Shown: positions 1-5,980, numbered from the stretch's first letter. The stretch: DNA of 6,026 bases from JBASEY01 sp049652745 (GCA_049652745.1 JBASEY010000037.1:1-6026); one strand, 5' to 3'. Notes: generated by a model not told the origin, from the letters alone. A program made the numbers and translations.

Positions 1-46
1 AATCAACTGAAAATCCTCAACTCAGCACTCAGGACTCAGCACTGAG
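1..46. repeat. Heptamer tandem repeat block, copy 1
   Basis: ACTCAG occurs at 20, 27 and 34, followed by the variant ACTGAG at 41, giving a strict 7-nt period with one variable base between units. The block begins with AATCAACTGAAAATC (1-15). The same leader followed by the same heptamers recurs at 239-292, so this is one copy of a dispersed composite repeat. No reading frame of interest crosses it. Seven-nucleotide tandem repeats between genes are known from cyanobacteria and some other groups; their role is unclear. Confidence 0.8.
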
Positions 47-62
47 GCGTTCGCAGAACGCC
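46..62. repeat. Perfect 7-bp hairpin with GCA loop (left copy)
   Basis: GGCGTTC (46-52) and GAACGCC (56-62) are perfect reverse complements around a GCA loop. No T-run follows (ACTTTGTC), so a classical intrinsic terminator is unlikely. A hairpin with the same loop and compensatory stem changes lies just after the operon at 5247-5263, which suggests a REP-like family rather than a chance palindrome. Confidence 0.75.
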
Positions 63-66
63 ACTT

Positions 67-138
67 TGTCTGAACACGATTACAGGATTAAAGGATTAAC
101 AGGATTAGTCTTTTCTTTCTTGGAATCGTGTTCAAACA
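67..138. repeat. Small element with inverted terminal sequences (MITE-like)
   Basis: The ends TGTCTGAACACGATT (67-81) and AATCGTGTTCAAACA (124-138) are inverted repeats matching at 14 of 15 positions. They enclose about 42 nt containing the internally repetitive ACAGGATTA, AAGGATTA, ACAGGATTAG series (82-108) and a T-rich run (109-122). The total length is 72 bp. An exact reverse-complement copy of the left end lies at 5339-5353, with further shared segments, so the element is dispersed. The element is non-coding and encodes no transposase. Calling it a MITE is inference; a target-site duplication is not evident. Confidence 0.55.
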
Positions 139-139
139 G

Positions 140-238
140 GCATCGGGGATGCGAGGTCAACTTTCAATAATCAATCACCAGGCGTTAGACATCAGTAGCT
201 ATCGTCCTTAAAATTTAATCAGAAAACTCACTGACCAA
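140..238. other. Non-coding spacer, nothing recognised
   Basis: This AT-rich stretch lies between the inverted-end element and the second heptamer block. I see no reading frame with a ribosome binding site, no tRNA cloverleaf, and no strong hairpin or promoter pair. Confidence 0.5.
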
Positions 239-292
239 AATCAACTGAAAATCCCTCAACTCAGAACTCAGCACTCAGGACTCATCACTCAA
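239..292. repeat. Heptamer tandem repeat block, copy 2
   Basis: This is an imperfect direct duplicate of 1-46. It has the same AATCAACTGAAAATC leader (239-253), then ACTCAG at 259, 266 and 273, ACTCAT at 280 and ACTCAA at 287, again with an exact 7-nt period. It has one more heptamer than copy 1. The change in copy number with the leader preserved looks like slippage or recombination within the array. Confidence 0.8.
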
Positions 293-317
293 TTTGGGGA
301 CAGACTTCCAATTTTTG
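291..317. repeat. REP-like stretch containing GGGGACAGAC
   Basis: AATTTGGGGACAGACTTCC (291-309) followed by AATTTTTG can fold as AATT-GG against CC-AATT with one bulged T and a 10-nt loop. From memory, GGGGACAGAC-type stretches are common in intergenic DNA of repeat-rich proteobacteria and Desulfobacterota, often near REP-associated tyrosine transposase (RAYT) genes. No such transposase is in this window, so the family assignment is tentative. Confidence 0.4.
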
Positions 318-320
318 TGC

Positions 321-361
321 GTCCCATACGTCCCATGTCCCATCCGTCCCATTAGTCCCAT
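321..361. repeat. GTCCCAT tandem array, five units
   Basis: GTCCCAT occurs five times, starting at 321, 330, 337, 346 and 355, with 2-nt spacers except between units two and three, which abut. The reverse complement is ATGGGAC. The array ends about 175 nt before the operon start codon, so it lies upstream of the likely promoter. An open frame on the - strand runs through it, but that frame is a by-product of the repeat. Confidence 0.8.
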
Positions 362-413
362 TGCTATGTTTTTGAAAACACAACACCTGTTTTCCTGAAA
401 ATTACTTTTTATT

Positions 414-437
414 AATGCATCATTTATGAGGTGCATT
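414..437. promoter_or_regulatory. Dyad in operon upstream region (possible operator)
   Basis: AATGCA (414-419) and TGCATT (432-437) are perfect 6-bp inverted arms separated by 12 nt, in the only part of the upstream region free of dispersed repeats. The size is compatible with a dimeric repressor site, but no regulator gene is in the window. A weak -35-like TTGATC begins at 436 in the right arm, with an AT-rich TATATG at 463. The 21-nt spacing is long, so I do not call a sigma-70 promoter with confidence. Confidence 0.3.
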
Positions 438-475
438 GATCTCGCTTTTTTCGTTAAACCTTTATATGAATTAAA

Positions 476-496
476 AGCTCTAATTGAATTAGGGCT
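476..496 (+). promoter_or_regulatory. Leader stem-loop or operator dyad before the channel gene
   Basis: AGCTCTAAT (476-484) and ATTAGGGCT (488-496) pair over 9 bp with one G-U pair around a TGA loop, 39 nt before the start codon. As RNA it would be a stable leader stem; as DNA it is an imperfect dyad close to the expected transcription start. No T-run follows, so it is not a terminator for upstream transcription. Its function is inferred from position only. Confidence 0.4.
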
Positions 497-515
497 GCTG
501 AAAGTCCTGTTATCC

Positions 516-530
516 AAAGGAGTGAAAGGA
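516..530 (+). promoter_or_regulatory. Double Shine-Dalgarno for the channel gene
   Basis: Two purine-rich sites precede the ATG at 536: AAAGGAG at 516-522 (13 nt away) and AAAGGA at 525-530 (5 nt away). The nearer one supports the start at 536 over an in-frame ATG at 575 that would begin the protein at Met14. Confidence 0.65.
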
Positions 531-535
531 AACCT

Positions 536-2002
536 ATGATTCGATATCGATCCGATTTTTTTCCGTTAAAAACTATGCCGATAATGATCATGTTATCGTT
601 GGTCATGATACCTTTGACTACTGATATTGTATTTTCCGAGTCCGCCGAAGGTGATTTTGATCCAATGTTGACAGACGGTATGTCTCAGCCTGCCGATGTG
701 TTGGTTTTGGATCTGAAAAGCGCTTTCAGGCTTGCGTTGGAGCATAATTCCGAGATTCAGCGCGCCGACTTGGATGTGCAATCTTCACGTATCGGGCTGG
801 ATCAGGCGGAGAGGCAATATCATCCGTCGTTGTCGTTATCGGGATCGACCTCGGCGCGGTGGAGTGATCCGTCTGTTCCGGGCGCTGATTCCGTCACTCA
901 TTCGGCGAATGTTCGGTTGGGTTCGAATTACACCCTGTTCAACGGTTTTACGGATTCCGCCAATCGAGATGCGGCTCGAATCGAACTGGCTGGATCTGAG
1001 CAATCGGCGGATCGCGTTGCCGAAGGAGTTTTATTTCAGGTTATCGGCCGGTTTCTCAGTGCCGCTGCGGGGATCGAGCAAATCCAGGTTCAAAAGGAAA
1101 ATCTGTATGCTCAACATGAATTGTTGAGCAAAATCGAGGCATTTTATGCCAGTGGAGTGCGGCCTATCGCGGATGTGTACCAACAGCAAGCCGAAGCGGC
1201 ATCGGCGGAATTCAGATTGTTGAATGTCGAACGGGATTTTGAGTTAAAAAAATTGGCCTTATTGGACCAGTTGGGTTTATCTGCCGGTCGGTCGGTACAG
1301 ATCGATCCGGTTGGTTTAGAAAAGGTTTTGACCTATCTGGAACCACTCCCCGACCCCGAAAAGACGTTGGCGGATGCCAAAACCAATCGGGCTGATTATG
1401 TGGCGGCAAAAGCGGTTGTGGATGCGGCGGAATTCTCGATTCGAGCTGCCTCCGGCGGGTTTTGGCCGAACGTCTCGCTGAGCATGGATGCCGGCTCGAC
1501 GTATTCCAACGCAGCAAAAAGCTCCTGGACGGATCAGTTGGTTCGTGACAATCCTTATGCACAGGTAGGCCTGTCGGTCAATCTTCCTCTTTATGACAGA
1601 TATCAAACTCGGAATGCCGTCGCATCCGCCGATATACGATACCGGCGGGCATTACTGGCATTGCAGGATCTGGAACGCAAGATCGAAAAAGAAGTCCTGA
1701 CGGCATATCTTGAATATCGGACGGCTCAAAAGCAACTGGAAAGTGCCCAGGCTCAAATCATATTCACCGAACGGGCGCTTGAAAATTATGAGCAGCGTTA
1801 TACTGTCAATGCCGCGACGCTGTTGGAAGTCGTCCAGGCGCGTGCGAATCATTTGATCGCGATGTATGAAAAAATAGCGGCAGAATACAATCTGATCGAA
1901 AAGGCGGTGGCGATAATCTATTACGCCGGTGATATGGGGCGGTGGTGTCGGACGATGCAGCATTCCGGTGAAAATCCAGCCGCAGTTGAAGGAGAATATT
2001 AA
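536..2002 (+). CDS. TolC-family outer membrane efflux protein
   Basis: This is probably the outer-membrane exit duct of the tripartite transporter encoded with it; family members form trimers with a beta-barrel and a long periplasmic alpha-helical tunnel. The 488-residue product starts with a signal peptide: basic residues at 3 and 5, Lys12, then a hydrophobic core at about 14-28, with likely cleavage around 34-37. There is no lipobox cysteine, so it is TolC-like rather than an OprM-type lipoprotein. Two outer-membrane efflux protein repeats follow, at about 57-250 and 275-465. Each has a helix-rich start, a strand segment with a family-typical turn (LFNGF at 134-138; LPLYDRYQTRN at 350-360) and a long coiled helix pair containing GVRPIADVYQQQAE (207-220) or its counterpart AATLLEVVQARAN (426-438). 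The length is normal for the family. It is the first gene of the operon, and its stop overlaps the next start by one base. The substrate cannot be predicted. Confidence 0.93.
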   Translation: MIRYRSDFFPLKTMPIMIMLSLVMIPLTTDIVFSESAEGDFDPMLTDGMSQPADVLVLDLKSAFRLALEHNSEIQRADLDVQSSRIGLDQAERQYHPSLSLSGSTSARWSDPSVPGADSVTHSANVRLGSNYTLFNGFTDSANRDAARIELAGSEQSADRVAEGVLFQVIGRFLSAAAGIEQIQVQKENLYAQHELLSKIEAFYASGVRPIADVYQQQAEAASAEFRLLNVERDFELKKLALLDQLGLSAGRSVQIDPVGLEKVLTYLEPLPDPEKTLADAKTNRADYVAAKAVVDAAEFSIRAASGGFWPNVSLSMDAGSTYSNAAKSSWTDQLVRDNPYAQVGLSVNLPLYDRYQTRNAVASADIRYRRALLALQDLERKIEKEVLTAYLEYRTAQKQLESAQAQIIFTERALENYEQRYTVNAATLLEVVQARANHLIAMYEKIAAEYNLIEKAVAIIYYAGDMGRWCRTMQHSGENPAAVEGEY

Positions 2003-3246
2003 TGAAACGATTCCTGGTCACACTCATAATTTTGGCCGTTATCGGTGTTGGAACATGGTACTTTTTTCTTCGTGATACCGAGCGAGCCGGAGCGGTCACG
2101 TATCGAACGCTCGAGGTGCGGCGGGGCGACCTTGAAAATCTGATTTCCAGCTCGGGAACCTTGAGCGCCGTCAGCACGGTCAAGGTGGGTTCACAGGTCT
2201 CAGGGACTCTGACGTCGATTCATGTCGATTTCAATGATGAGGTTAAAAAAGGGCAAGTTTTGGCGGAGCTCGACCGGTCGATGTTGGAGGCCACCGTCGT
2301 GGATGCCCGCGCTACTGTGATGCGTTCCAGGGCTCAATTGGCTCAAGCCAGGGCGGAACTCGAGCGGAATCGTCAATTATATGACAAGGGTTTCCTGTCG
2401 GAATCGGAGTTTTTGGTGCTGAAAACCGATGTCGATGTCAAGGATGCCGCGGTCGCCAGCGCTGAAGCGGGGCTGAACAAAGCGGTGACCAACCTGGGCT
2501 ATGCCGTTATCACGTCCCCGATCGACGGTATCGTCATTCACCGGTCGGTGGATCCCGGTCAGACAATCGCCGCCAGTTTTCAAACACCGGAGTTATTCAT
2601 TATCGCGGAAGATTTGAGCCGGATGCAGATCGAAGTTTCCGTCGATGAAAGCGATATCGGGCATGTGCGTGAAGGCATGCGGGTGCGGTTCGAGGTGCAG
2701 GCGTATTATGACGAAAAATTCTATGGTGTGGTCAGGCAGGTCAGATTGCAGCCGGAAACCATATCGAACGTCGTCAACTACACCGTTATCGTCGATGCCG
2801 ACAATACCGACGGCAGGTTGTTGCCGGGTATGACGGCGACGGTGGATTTTATCGTCGATACCGTCTTCGATACCTTTCTGATTCCGAATGCCGCGATTGC
2901 CTTTCAACCGGATCAGGCGTTGCTGGAAAAAGTGACGAATGGGCGGGGAAAACCCGAGATGGAAACCGGTCCTGAGGGTATGAACGGCAAGTATGCCACC
3001 GTATATTTACAGGACAAAGCCGGTGGGTTTCAGGTGTTTGTATTTGAACCCGGCATAAGCGACGGCGTCTATACGGCCGTGACCAACATCGAGTATGGGC
3101 CGGAGAATCCGGCGTCTTTTCGGGCGGTAACCGGTATAGGTGGTAATTCGACGCCACGTTCAACCCAAAGAGGGTTCCCGGGAATGGGATCGCCGATGGG
3201 CGGGCCTCCGCCGGGTGCCAGAGGTATGCGTCGGTCGGGGCTTTAA
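2002..3246 (+). CDS. macA: MacA-type periplasmic adaptor (membrane fusion protein)
   Basis: This protein probably bridges the inner-membrane ABC permease and the outer-membrane channel. The 414-residue product has an N-terminal signal anchor (about 4-23, after Lys2-Arg3). It then has the first lipoyl half-motif (62-91, with GSQVSGTLTSIHVDFND), an alpha-helical hairpin (about 95-163), the second lipoyl half (165-190, with SPIDGIVIHRSVDPGQ), a beta-barrel (about 205-285, ending RLLPGMTATVDF) and a membrane-proximal domain (290-375). E. coli MacA has about 371 residues; the excess here comes from an insert at about 305-335 and a Gly/Pro/Met-rich C-terminal tail (389-413). AAGGAG at 1989-1994 lies 7 nt before the ATG. 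The TAATG overlap with the upstream gene implies coupled translation. Pairing with a MacB permease rather than an RND pump is what makes this a MacA-type adaptor. Confidence 0.93.
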   Translation: MKRFLVTLIILAVIGVGTWYFFLRDTERAGAVTYRTLEVRRGDLENLISSSGTLSAVSTVKVGSQVSGTLTSIHVDFNDEVKKGQVLAELDRSMLEATVVDARATVMRSRAQLAQARAELERNRQLYDKGFLSESEFLVLKTDVDVKDAAVASAEAGLNKAVTNLGYAVITSPIDGIVIHRSVDPGQTIAASFQTPELFIIAEDLSRMQIEVSVDESDIGHVREGMRVRFEVQAYYDEKFYGVVRQVRLQPETISNVVNYTVIVDADNTDGRLLPGMTATVDFIVDTVFDTFLIPNAAIAFQPDQALLEKVTNGRGKPEMETGPEGMNGKYATVYLQDKAGGFQVFVFEPGISDGVYTAVTNIEYGPENPASFRAVTGIGGNSTPRSTQRGFPGMGSPMGGPPPGARGMRRSGL

Positions 3247-3257
3247 GGTAAGGTATT

Positions 3258-3264
3258 GGTGATC
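3258..3264 (+). promoter_or_regulatory. Unusual Shine-Dalgarno GGTGATC for the ATPase gene
   Basis: The ATG at 3270 has no GGAGG before it. GGTGATC, 5 nt upstream, would pair with the part of the 16S rRNA tail that lies 5' of the usual CCUCC core (full complement GGAGGTGATC). AAGGTAAGG at 3245-3253 is a second, more distant purine tract. This supports the start at 3270. Confidence 0.45.
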
Positions 3265-3269
3265 ATATA

Positions 3270-3995
3270 ATGAGCGCTATTATACAAACAGTTGGAATCA
3301 CCAAAACATTTCATTTGGGCGAAATTTCGGTTCAAGCATTGCGCGGGATTGATTTGACAGTTGACCCAGGGGAATTTATTGCGGTTATGGGCTCGTCCGG
3401 CTCCGGTAAATCGACCATGATGAATATACTTGGTTGTCTGAGTTCACCGAGCAGCGGTCAATATTTTCTGGACGGTATCGATGTCGCCGGCATGAATGCA
3501 CGGCGGTTGGCCGATATCCGCAACACAAAAATCGGTTTTGTCTTTCAAGGATTCAATCTGCTTCCGCGCACATCGGCGTTGGAAAACGTCGAATTGCCGT
3601 TGGAATATGATCGGTATCGACGCATAAAAAAGCCGCGTCAAAAAGCCAAGGACGCGTTGGCGCGGGTGGGCCTGCAGGACCGTATGCATCATGAACCCAG
3701 TCGGCTCAGCGGCGGCGAGCAGCAGCGCGTCGCTATTGCACGCGCATTGATAACCGATCCGACGATCATTCTTGCCGATGAACCGACCGGTAACCTGGAT
3801 ACGCGGACGTCGGTCACAGTCATGAGTGTTTTTCAGTTGCTGAACGATCAAGGGATAACAGTTGTATTGGTGACGCATGAGCCGGATATTGCCGCGACGA
3901 CGAAGCGGGTTGTCGAACTTCGTGACGGATTGATCATTCGGGACGAACCCATTCGACAAAAGCGCCTGGAAGCGGATTTGGAGGCGGTTTCATGA
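3270..3995 (+). CDS. ABC transporter ATP-binding protein (MacB/LolD type)
   Basis: This is the cytoplasmic ATPase that powers the permease encoded next to it. The 241-residue product is a complete single nucleotide-binding domain: Walker A GSSGSGKST (41-49), Q-loop Gln93 in FVFQGFNLLP, signature LSGGEQQR (146-153), Walker B IILADE with catalytic Glu171, D-loop NLD (175-177) and H-loop His203. The sequence ADEPTGNLD and the overall length place it in the MacB/LolD/FtsE group. In E. coli MacB this domain is fused to the membrane part; here it is a separate gene ending in an ATGA overlap with the permease gene, a common split arrangement. It starts 23 nt after the adaptor gene. All catalytic residues are present. 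A LolD-like role is less likely because the operon also has a TolC-like channel and a MacA adaptor. Confidence 0.95.
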   Translation: MSAIIQTVGITKTFHLGEISVQALRGIDLTVDPGEFIAVMGSSGSGKSTMMNILGCLSSPSSGQYFLDGIDVAGMNARRLADIRNTKIGFVFQGFNLLPRTSALENVELPLEYDRYRRIKKPRQKAKDALARVGLQDRMHHEPSRLSGGEQQRVAIARALITDPTIILADEPTGNLDTRTSVTVMSVFQLLNDQGITVVLVTHEPDIAATTKRVVELRDGLIIRDEPIRQKRLEADLEAVS

Positions 3996-5218
3996 AGCTC
4001 GTTCGACTATTGAAAATGGCGGCTCGAAGTATTGTGCGAAACCGCATGCGCTCATTTTTGACGATGTTGGGCATCATCATCGGGGTAGGTTCGGTCATCG
4101 CCATGCTGGCGGTCGGTCAGGGCGCGCAGGCGTCGGTGGAAAGCAATATCGCGTCATTGGGAACCAATCTTCTGATCGTCATGCCCGGATCGTTTATGAG
4201 CCATGGCGTCAGTATGGGCGCAGCGACACGAAGCAGGCTGGAATTGCGTCATGCGCAGGCCATCGCCGAGAAGGCGCCCAGTGTCAAAGCGGTGTCCCCG
4301 GTCGTCAACTCCCGCGGCCAGCAGGTGATTTCTGGCCGGAACAATTGGAATACCACGATAACCGGTGTTTCGGAAACATATTTGGAAATACGGGACTGGG
4401 AAATGGAGTCCGGGACGTTTTTCACGGTGCGCGATCGGCGGTCCAGAGCCAAAGTCGCTGTATTGGGTAAAACCGTCGCCAAAGAGCTTTTTCCAAACTC
4501 CGAACCCGTCGGGTCTCGTATCCGTATCGGCACGATTCCGTTTACGGTGATCGGGGTCTTGCGCGAAAAAGGCCAAAGCGCAATGGGCAGTGATTCCGAT
4601 GATGTGATTTTGGCTCCGATGGAAACCGTTTTCTATCGAATGACACAAGGTCGCTGGATTCATACGCTACTGGTCAGCGCTGAATCAAAAGACGTGATGG
4701 ATCAAGCGACCGATGAAATCAAGCAGATTTTACGGCAGGAAAATCGCATACCGGATTCGGTCGATATCGACGATTTGTTTACGATTCGATCTCAGACACA
4801 GATCACCGAGATGGCCGCCGCCGTTACCGGGACATTTACGATGATGTTGGCGGCGATTGCAGGGGTGTCGCTGCTTGTCGGGGGTATCGGTATCATGAAT
4901 ATCATGCTGGTATCGGTCACGGAACGAACGCGGGAGATCGGTATACGTATAGCCGTCGGCGCTCGTGGTGTCGATATCATGCTACAGTTTTTGGTTGAAT
5001 CGATGGTGATGTGTATGCTGGGTGGATTGTTGGGTATATTCACCGGCTGGGGTATCAGTCGACTTTTGGGCAACCTGATAGGTATGGAAGTGTTGTATAA
5101 CCCGTTGGTAGCCGGTATTGCGTTTCTTTTCTCCGGCGCCGTCGGGGTATTTTTCGGGTTTTATCCTGCACGCAAAGCCGCGACGCTGGATCCGATCGAT
5201 GCGCTTCATTATGAATAA
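3992..5218 (+). CDS. macB: MacB-type ABC transporter permease
   Basis: This is the inner-membrane subunit of the transporter; the family works by mechanotransmission, in which ATPase movement is relayed to a large periplasmic domain instead of moving substrate through the membrane. The 408-residue product has TM1 at about 21-44, a periplasmic MacB core domain at about 45-280, then TM2 (283-306), TM3 (330-355) and TM4 (370-392) forming the FtsX domain. The cytoplasmic segment ERTREIGIRIAVGA (311-324) is the conserved coupling region, and the end PIDALHYE is typical of the family. GGAGG at 3980-3984 lies 7 nt before the ATG, which overlaps the ATPase stop by 4 nt. It corresponds to the membrane half of E. 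coli MacB (648 residues, fused). The stop codon lies inside a G-rich heptamer repeat. The substrate is unknown. Confidence 0.94.
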   Translation: MKLVRLLKMAARSIVRNRMRSFLTMLGIIIGVGSVIAMLAVGQGAQASVESNIASLGTNLLIVMPGSFMSHGVSMGAATRSRLELRHAQAIAEKAPSVKAVSPVVNSRGQQVISGRNNWNTTITGVSETYLEIRDWEMESGTFFTVRDRRSRAKVAVLGKTVAKELFPNSEPVGSRIRIGTIPFTVIGVLREKGQSAMGSDSDDVILAPMETVFYRMTQGRWIHTLLVSAESKDVMDQATDEIKQILRQENRIPDSVDIDDLFTIRSQTQITEMAAAVTGTFTMMLAAIAGVSLLVGGIGIMNIMLVSVTERTREIGIRIAVGARGVDIMLQFLVESMVMCMLGGLLGIFTGWGISRLLGNLIGMEVLYNPLVAGIAFLFSGAVGVFFGFYPARKAATLDPIDALHYE

Positions 5219-5242
5219 GGGGAAGGCGTAAGGGGTGAGGGG
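5216..5242. repeat. G-rich heptamer repeats abutting the permease stop
   Basis: TAAGGGG occurs at 5216-5222 and 5229-5235, and TGAGGGG directly follows at 5236-5242. The first unit contains the permease stop codon. The 7-nt unit and position next to a GCA-loop hairpin echo the left flank, where heptamers (CTCA-containing on the + strand) also abut such a hairpin. Confidence 0.6.
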
Positions 5243-5246
5243 GAAG

Positions 5247-5263
5247 AGCGCTCGCAGAGCGCT
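5247..5263. repeat. Perfect 7-bp hairpin with GCA loop (right copy)
   Basis: AGCGCTC (5247-5253) pairs with GAGCGCT (5257-5263) around GCA, 28 nt after the permease stop. Compared with the left copy at 46-62, two stem pairs differ and both are compensated (G-C to A-T at the base, T-A to C-G inside). TTAAGCC follows rather than a T-run, so it is a weak candidate terminator at best, though a stem here could protect the 3' end of the operon mRNA. Confidence 0.7.
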
Positions 5264-5310
5264 TAAGCCGGAAATAAGGAACCCGCTGAAAATCGAGTCC
5301 ATCTCATAGT

Positions 5311-5353
5311 CTAATCCTGCCCATCCTGTAATCTTTGAAATCGTGTTCAGACA
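5311..5353. repeat. Inverted copy of the left-flank element
   Basis: Three segments are exact reverse complements of the left element, in the matching order: CTAATCCTG (5311-5319, left 100-108), ATCCTGTAATC (5323-5333, left 78-88) and AATCGTGTTCAGACA (5339-5353, left 67-81). The second and third left segments share a few bases, whereas here they are separated by a short TTTGA insertion. The element lies between the operon and the SET gene, in the opposite orientation to the left copy. Confidence 0.7.
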
Positions 5354-5404
5354 GTCCCTCATACCAAACGATAATTTGATTCCGCATTTGACCAATACTG
5401 ATCC

Positions 5405-5914
5405 TCATGATCTTGGCTGCTTCGGGGATCGAGATTTTTTCCCATCTGTAGAGCTTTTCTGACAAGCGATTTTTTTGTTTATCAACGGAGAAAAATGTCC
5501 CGTATATCGTGACTGAACAGCTTTTATTCCATAATCTTTGCCGGTGATTATTTTTCTACAGCAGGGTTTGCCGCAGGTACAAGTCCATTTTGACACATAC
5601 GCTTCGTCGCTTAGCCATAAAGCATAATCCACGGTGAGCTCATCATTTTTTTTAATATCTTTCCGCGCTGTCAATGTAAACGCGCCGTCCATCCATAAAT
5701 TGGAATCACAGGAGTGGTTGATGGAATACGCATCGTCGCCGGCGCCTTCAAAACTGAATATATCATCATCCCACTGCATGATATGTTTTCCATCCAATAT
5801 AGCTTTTTCAGCGCCTTTTTTGTCGGTGTAATGGTGACCTCCCCAAACAATGACGATTTCACCCTTTTGAATTGTTTCTTTGGCAAAAAGACCTTTCCCC
5901 CTGAAATCCGCAAG
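5405..5914 (-). CDS. SET-domain protein, 5' end without a start codon (possible pseudogene)
   Basis: SET proteins transfer methyl groups from S-adenosylmethionine to protein lysines; small bacterial members exist with mostly unknown targets. The open frame from 5914 gives 169 residues: GKGLFAK (6-12, cofactor-binding), VIVWGG (21-26), NHSCDSN (66-72), DELTVDYA (91-98), then a post-SET zinc motif CTCGKPCCR (112-120) and the family-like end RYTGHFSP (136-143), followed by a basic tail to 169. All core motifs are intact. The frame has no ATG, GTG or TTG until a TTG at 5797, which would remove the GKGLFA motif and the first strands. Upstream it is closed by TAA (5917-5915) and TAG (5926-5924). 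About 10-20 residues expected before the GKGLFA motif are therefore missing, through a frameshift, an insertion next to the gene, or a non-standard start such as ATT. It runs convergently with the operon and has no evident link to export. Confidence 0.75.
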   Translation of the reverse strand, partial: LADFRGKGLFAKETIQKGEIVIVWGGHHYTDKKGAEKAILDGKHIMQWDDDIFSFEGAGDDAYSINHSCDSNLWMDGAFTLTARKDIKKNDELTVDYALWLSDEAYVSKWTCTCGKPCCRKIITGKDYGIKAVQSRYTGHFSPLINKKIACQKSSTDGKKSRSPKQPRS

Positions 5915-5976
5915 TTATGATAACTAGTGTTTTGATTCCTAAATGATATATCAATGGTGTTGACCTGTTATCGATA
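5914..5976. promoter_or_regulatory. Cluster of short palindromes upstream of the SET gene
   Basis: Three perfect short palindromes fall within 63 bp: GTTATGATAAC (5914-5924), TGATATATCA (5944-5953) and TATCGATA (5969-5976). They cover the position where the start or promoter of the SET gene should be. They could be operator sites or, being AT-rich and short, chance. The first contains the TAA that closes the SET frame. Confidence 0.3.
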
Positions 5977-5980
5977 CATC

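Noticed and set aside
1..361. CRISPR array
   Set aside because: The repeats are 7-nt units or single inverted pairs, with no regular 25-40 nt repeats separated by unique spacers and no cas genes.
275..517. 80-residue open frame on the - strand through the GTCCCAT array
   Set aside because: Its sequence includes the MGLMGRMGHG run produced by translating the repeat, it has no ribosome binding site, and it crosses the operon leader.
3270..5218. LolCDE-type lipoprotein release system
   Set aside because: There is one permease gene instead of a LolC/LolE pair, and the operon carries a TolC-like channel and MacA adaptor, which fits a MacAB-TolC pump.
5247..5263. Hairpin after the permease as an intrinsic terminator
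   Set aside because: No T-run follows on the + strand and a sister hairpin occurs at 46-62 away from any operon end, so a repeat family explains it better.
4982..5395. 137-residue - strand frame across the permease end and the right flank
   Set aside because: More than half is antisense to the permease gene and the rest is repeat DNA; there is no domain or ribosome binding site.
5671..5913. 80-residue - strand frame beginning MRISGGKV, and the + strand frames opposite it
   Set aside because: They are out-of-frame readings of the SET gene; the SET motifs are all in the frame 5914-5405.
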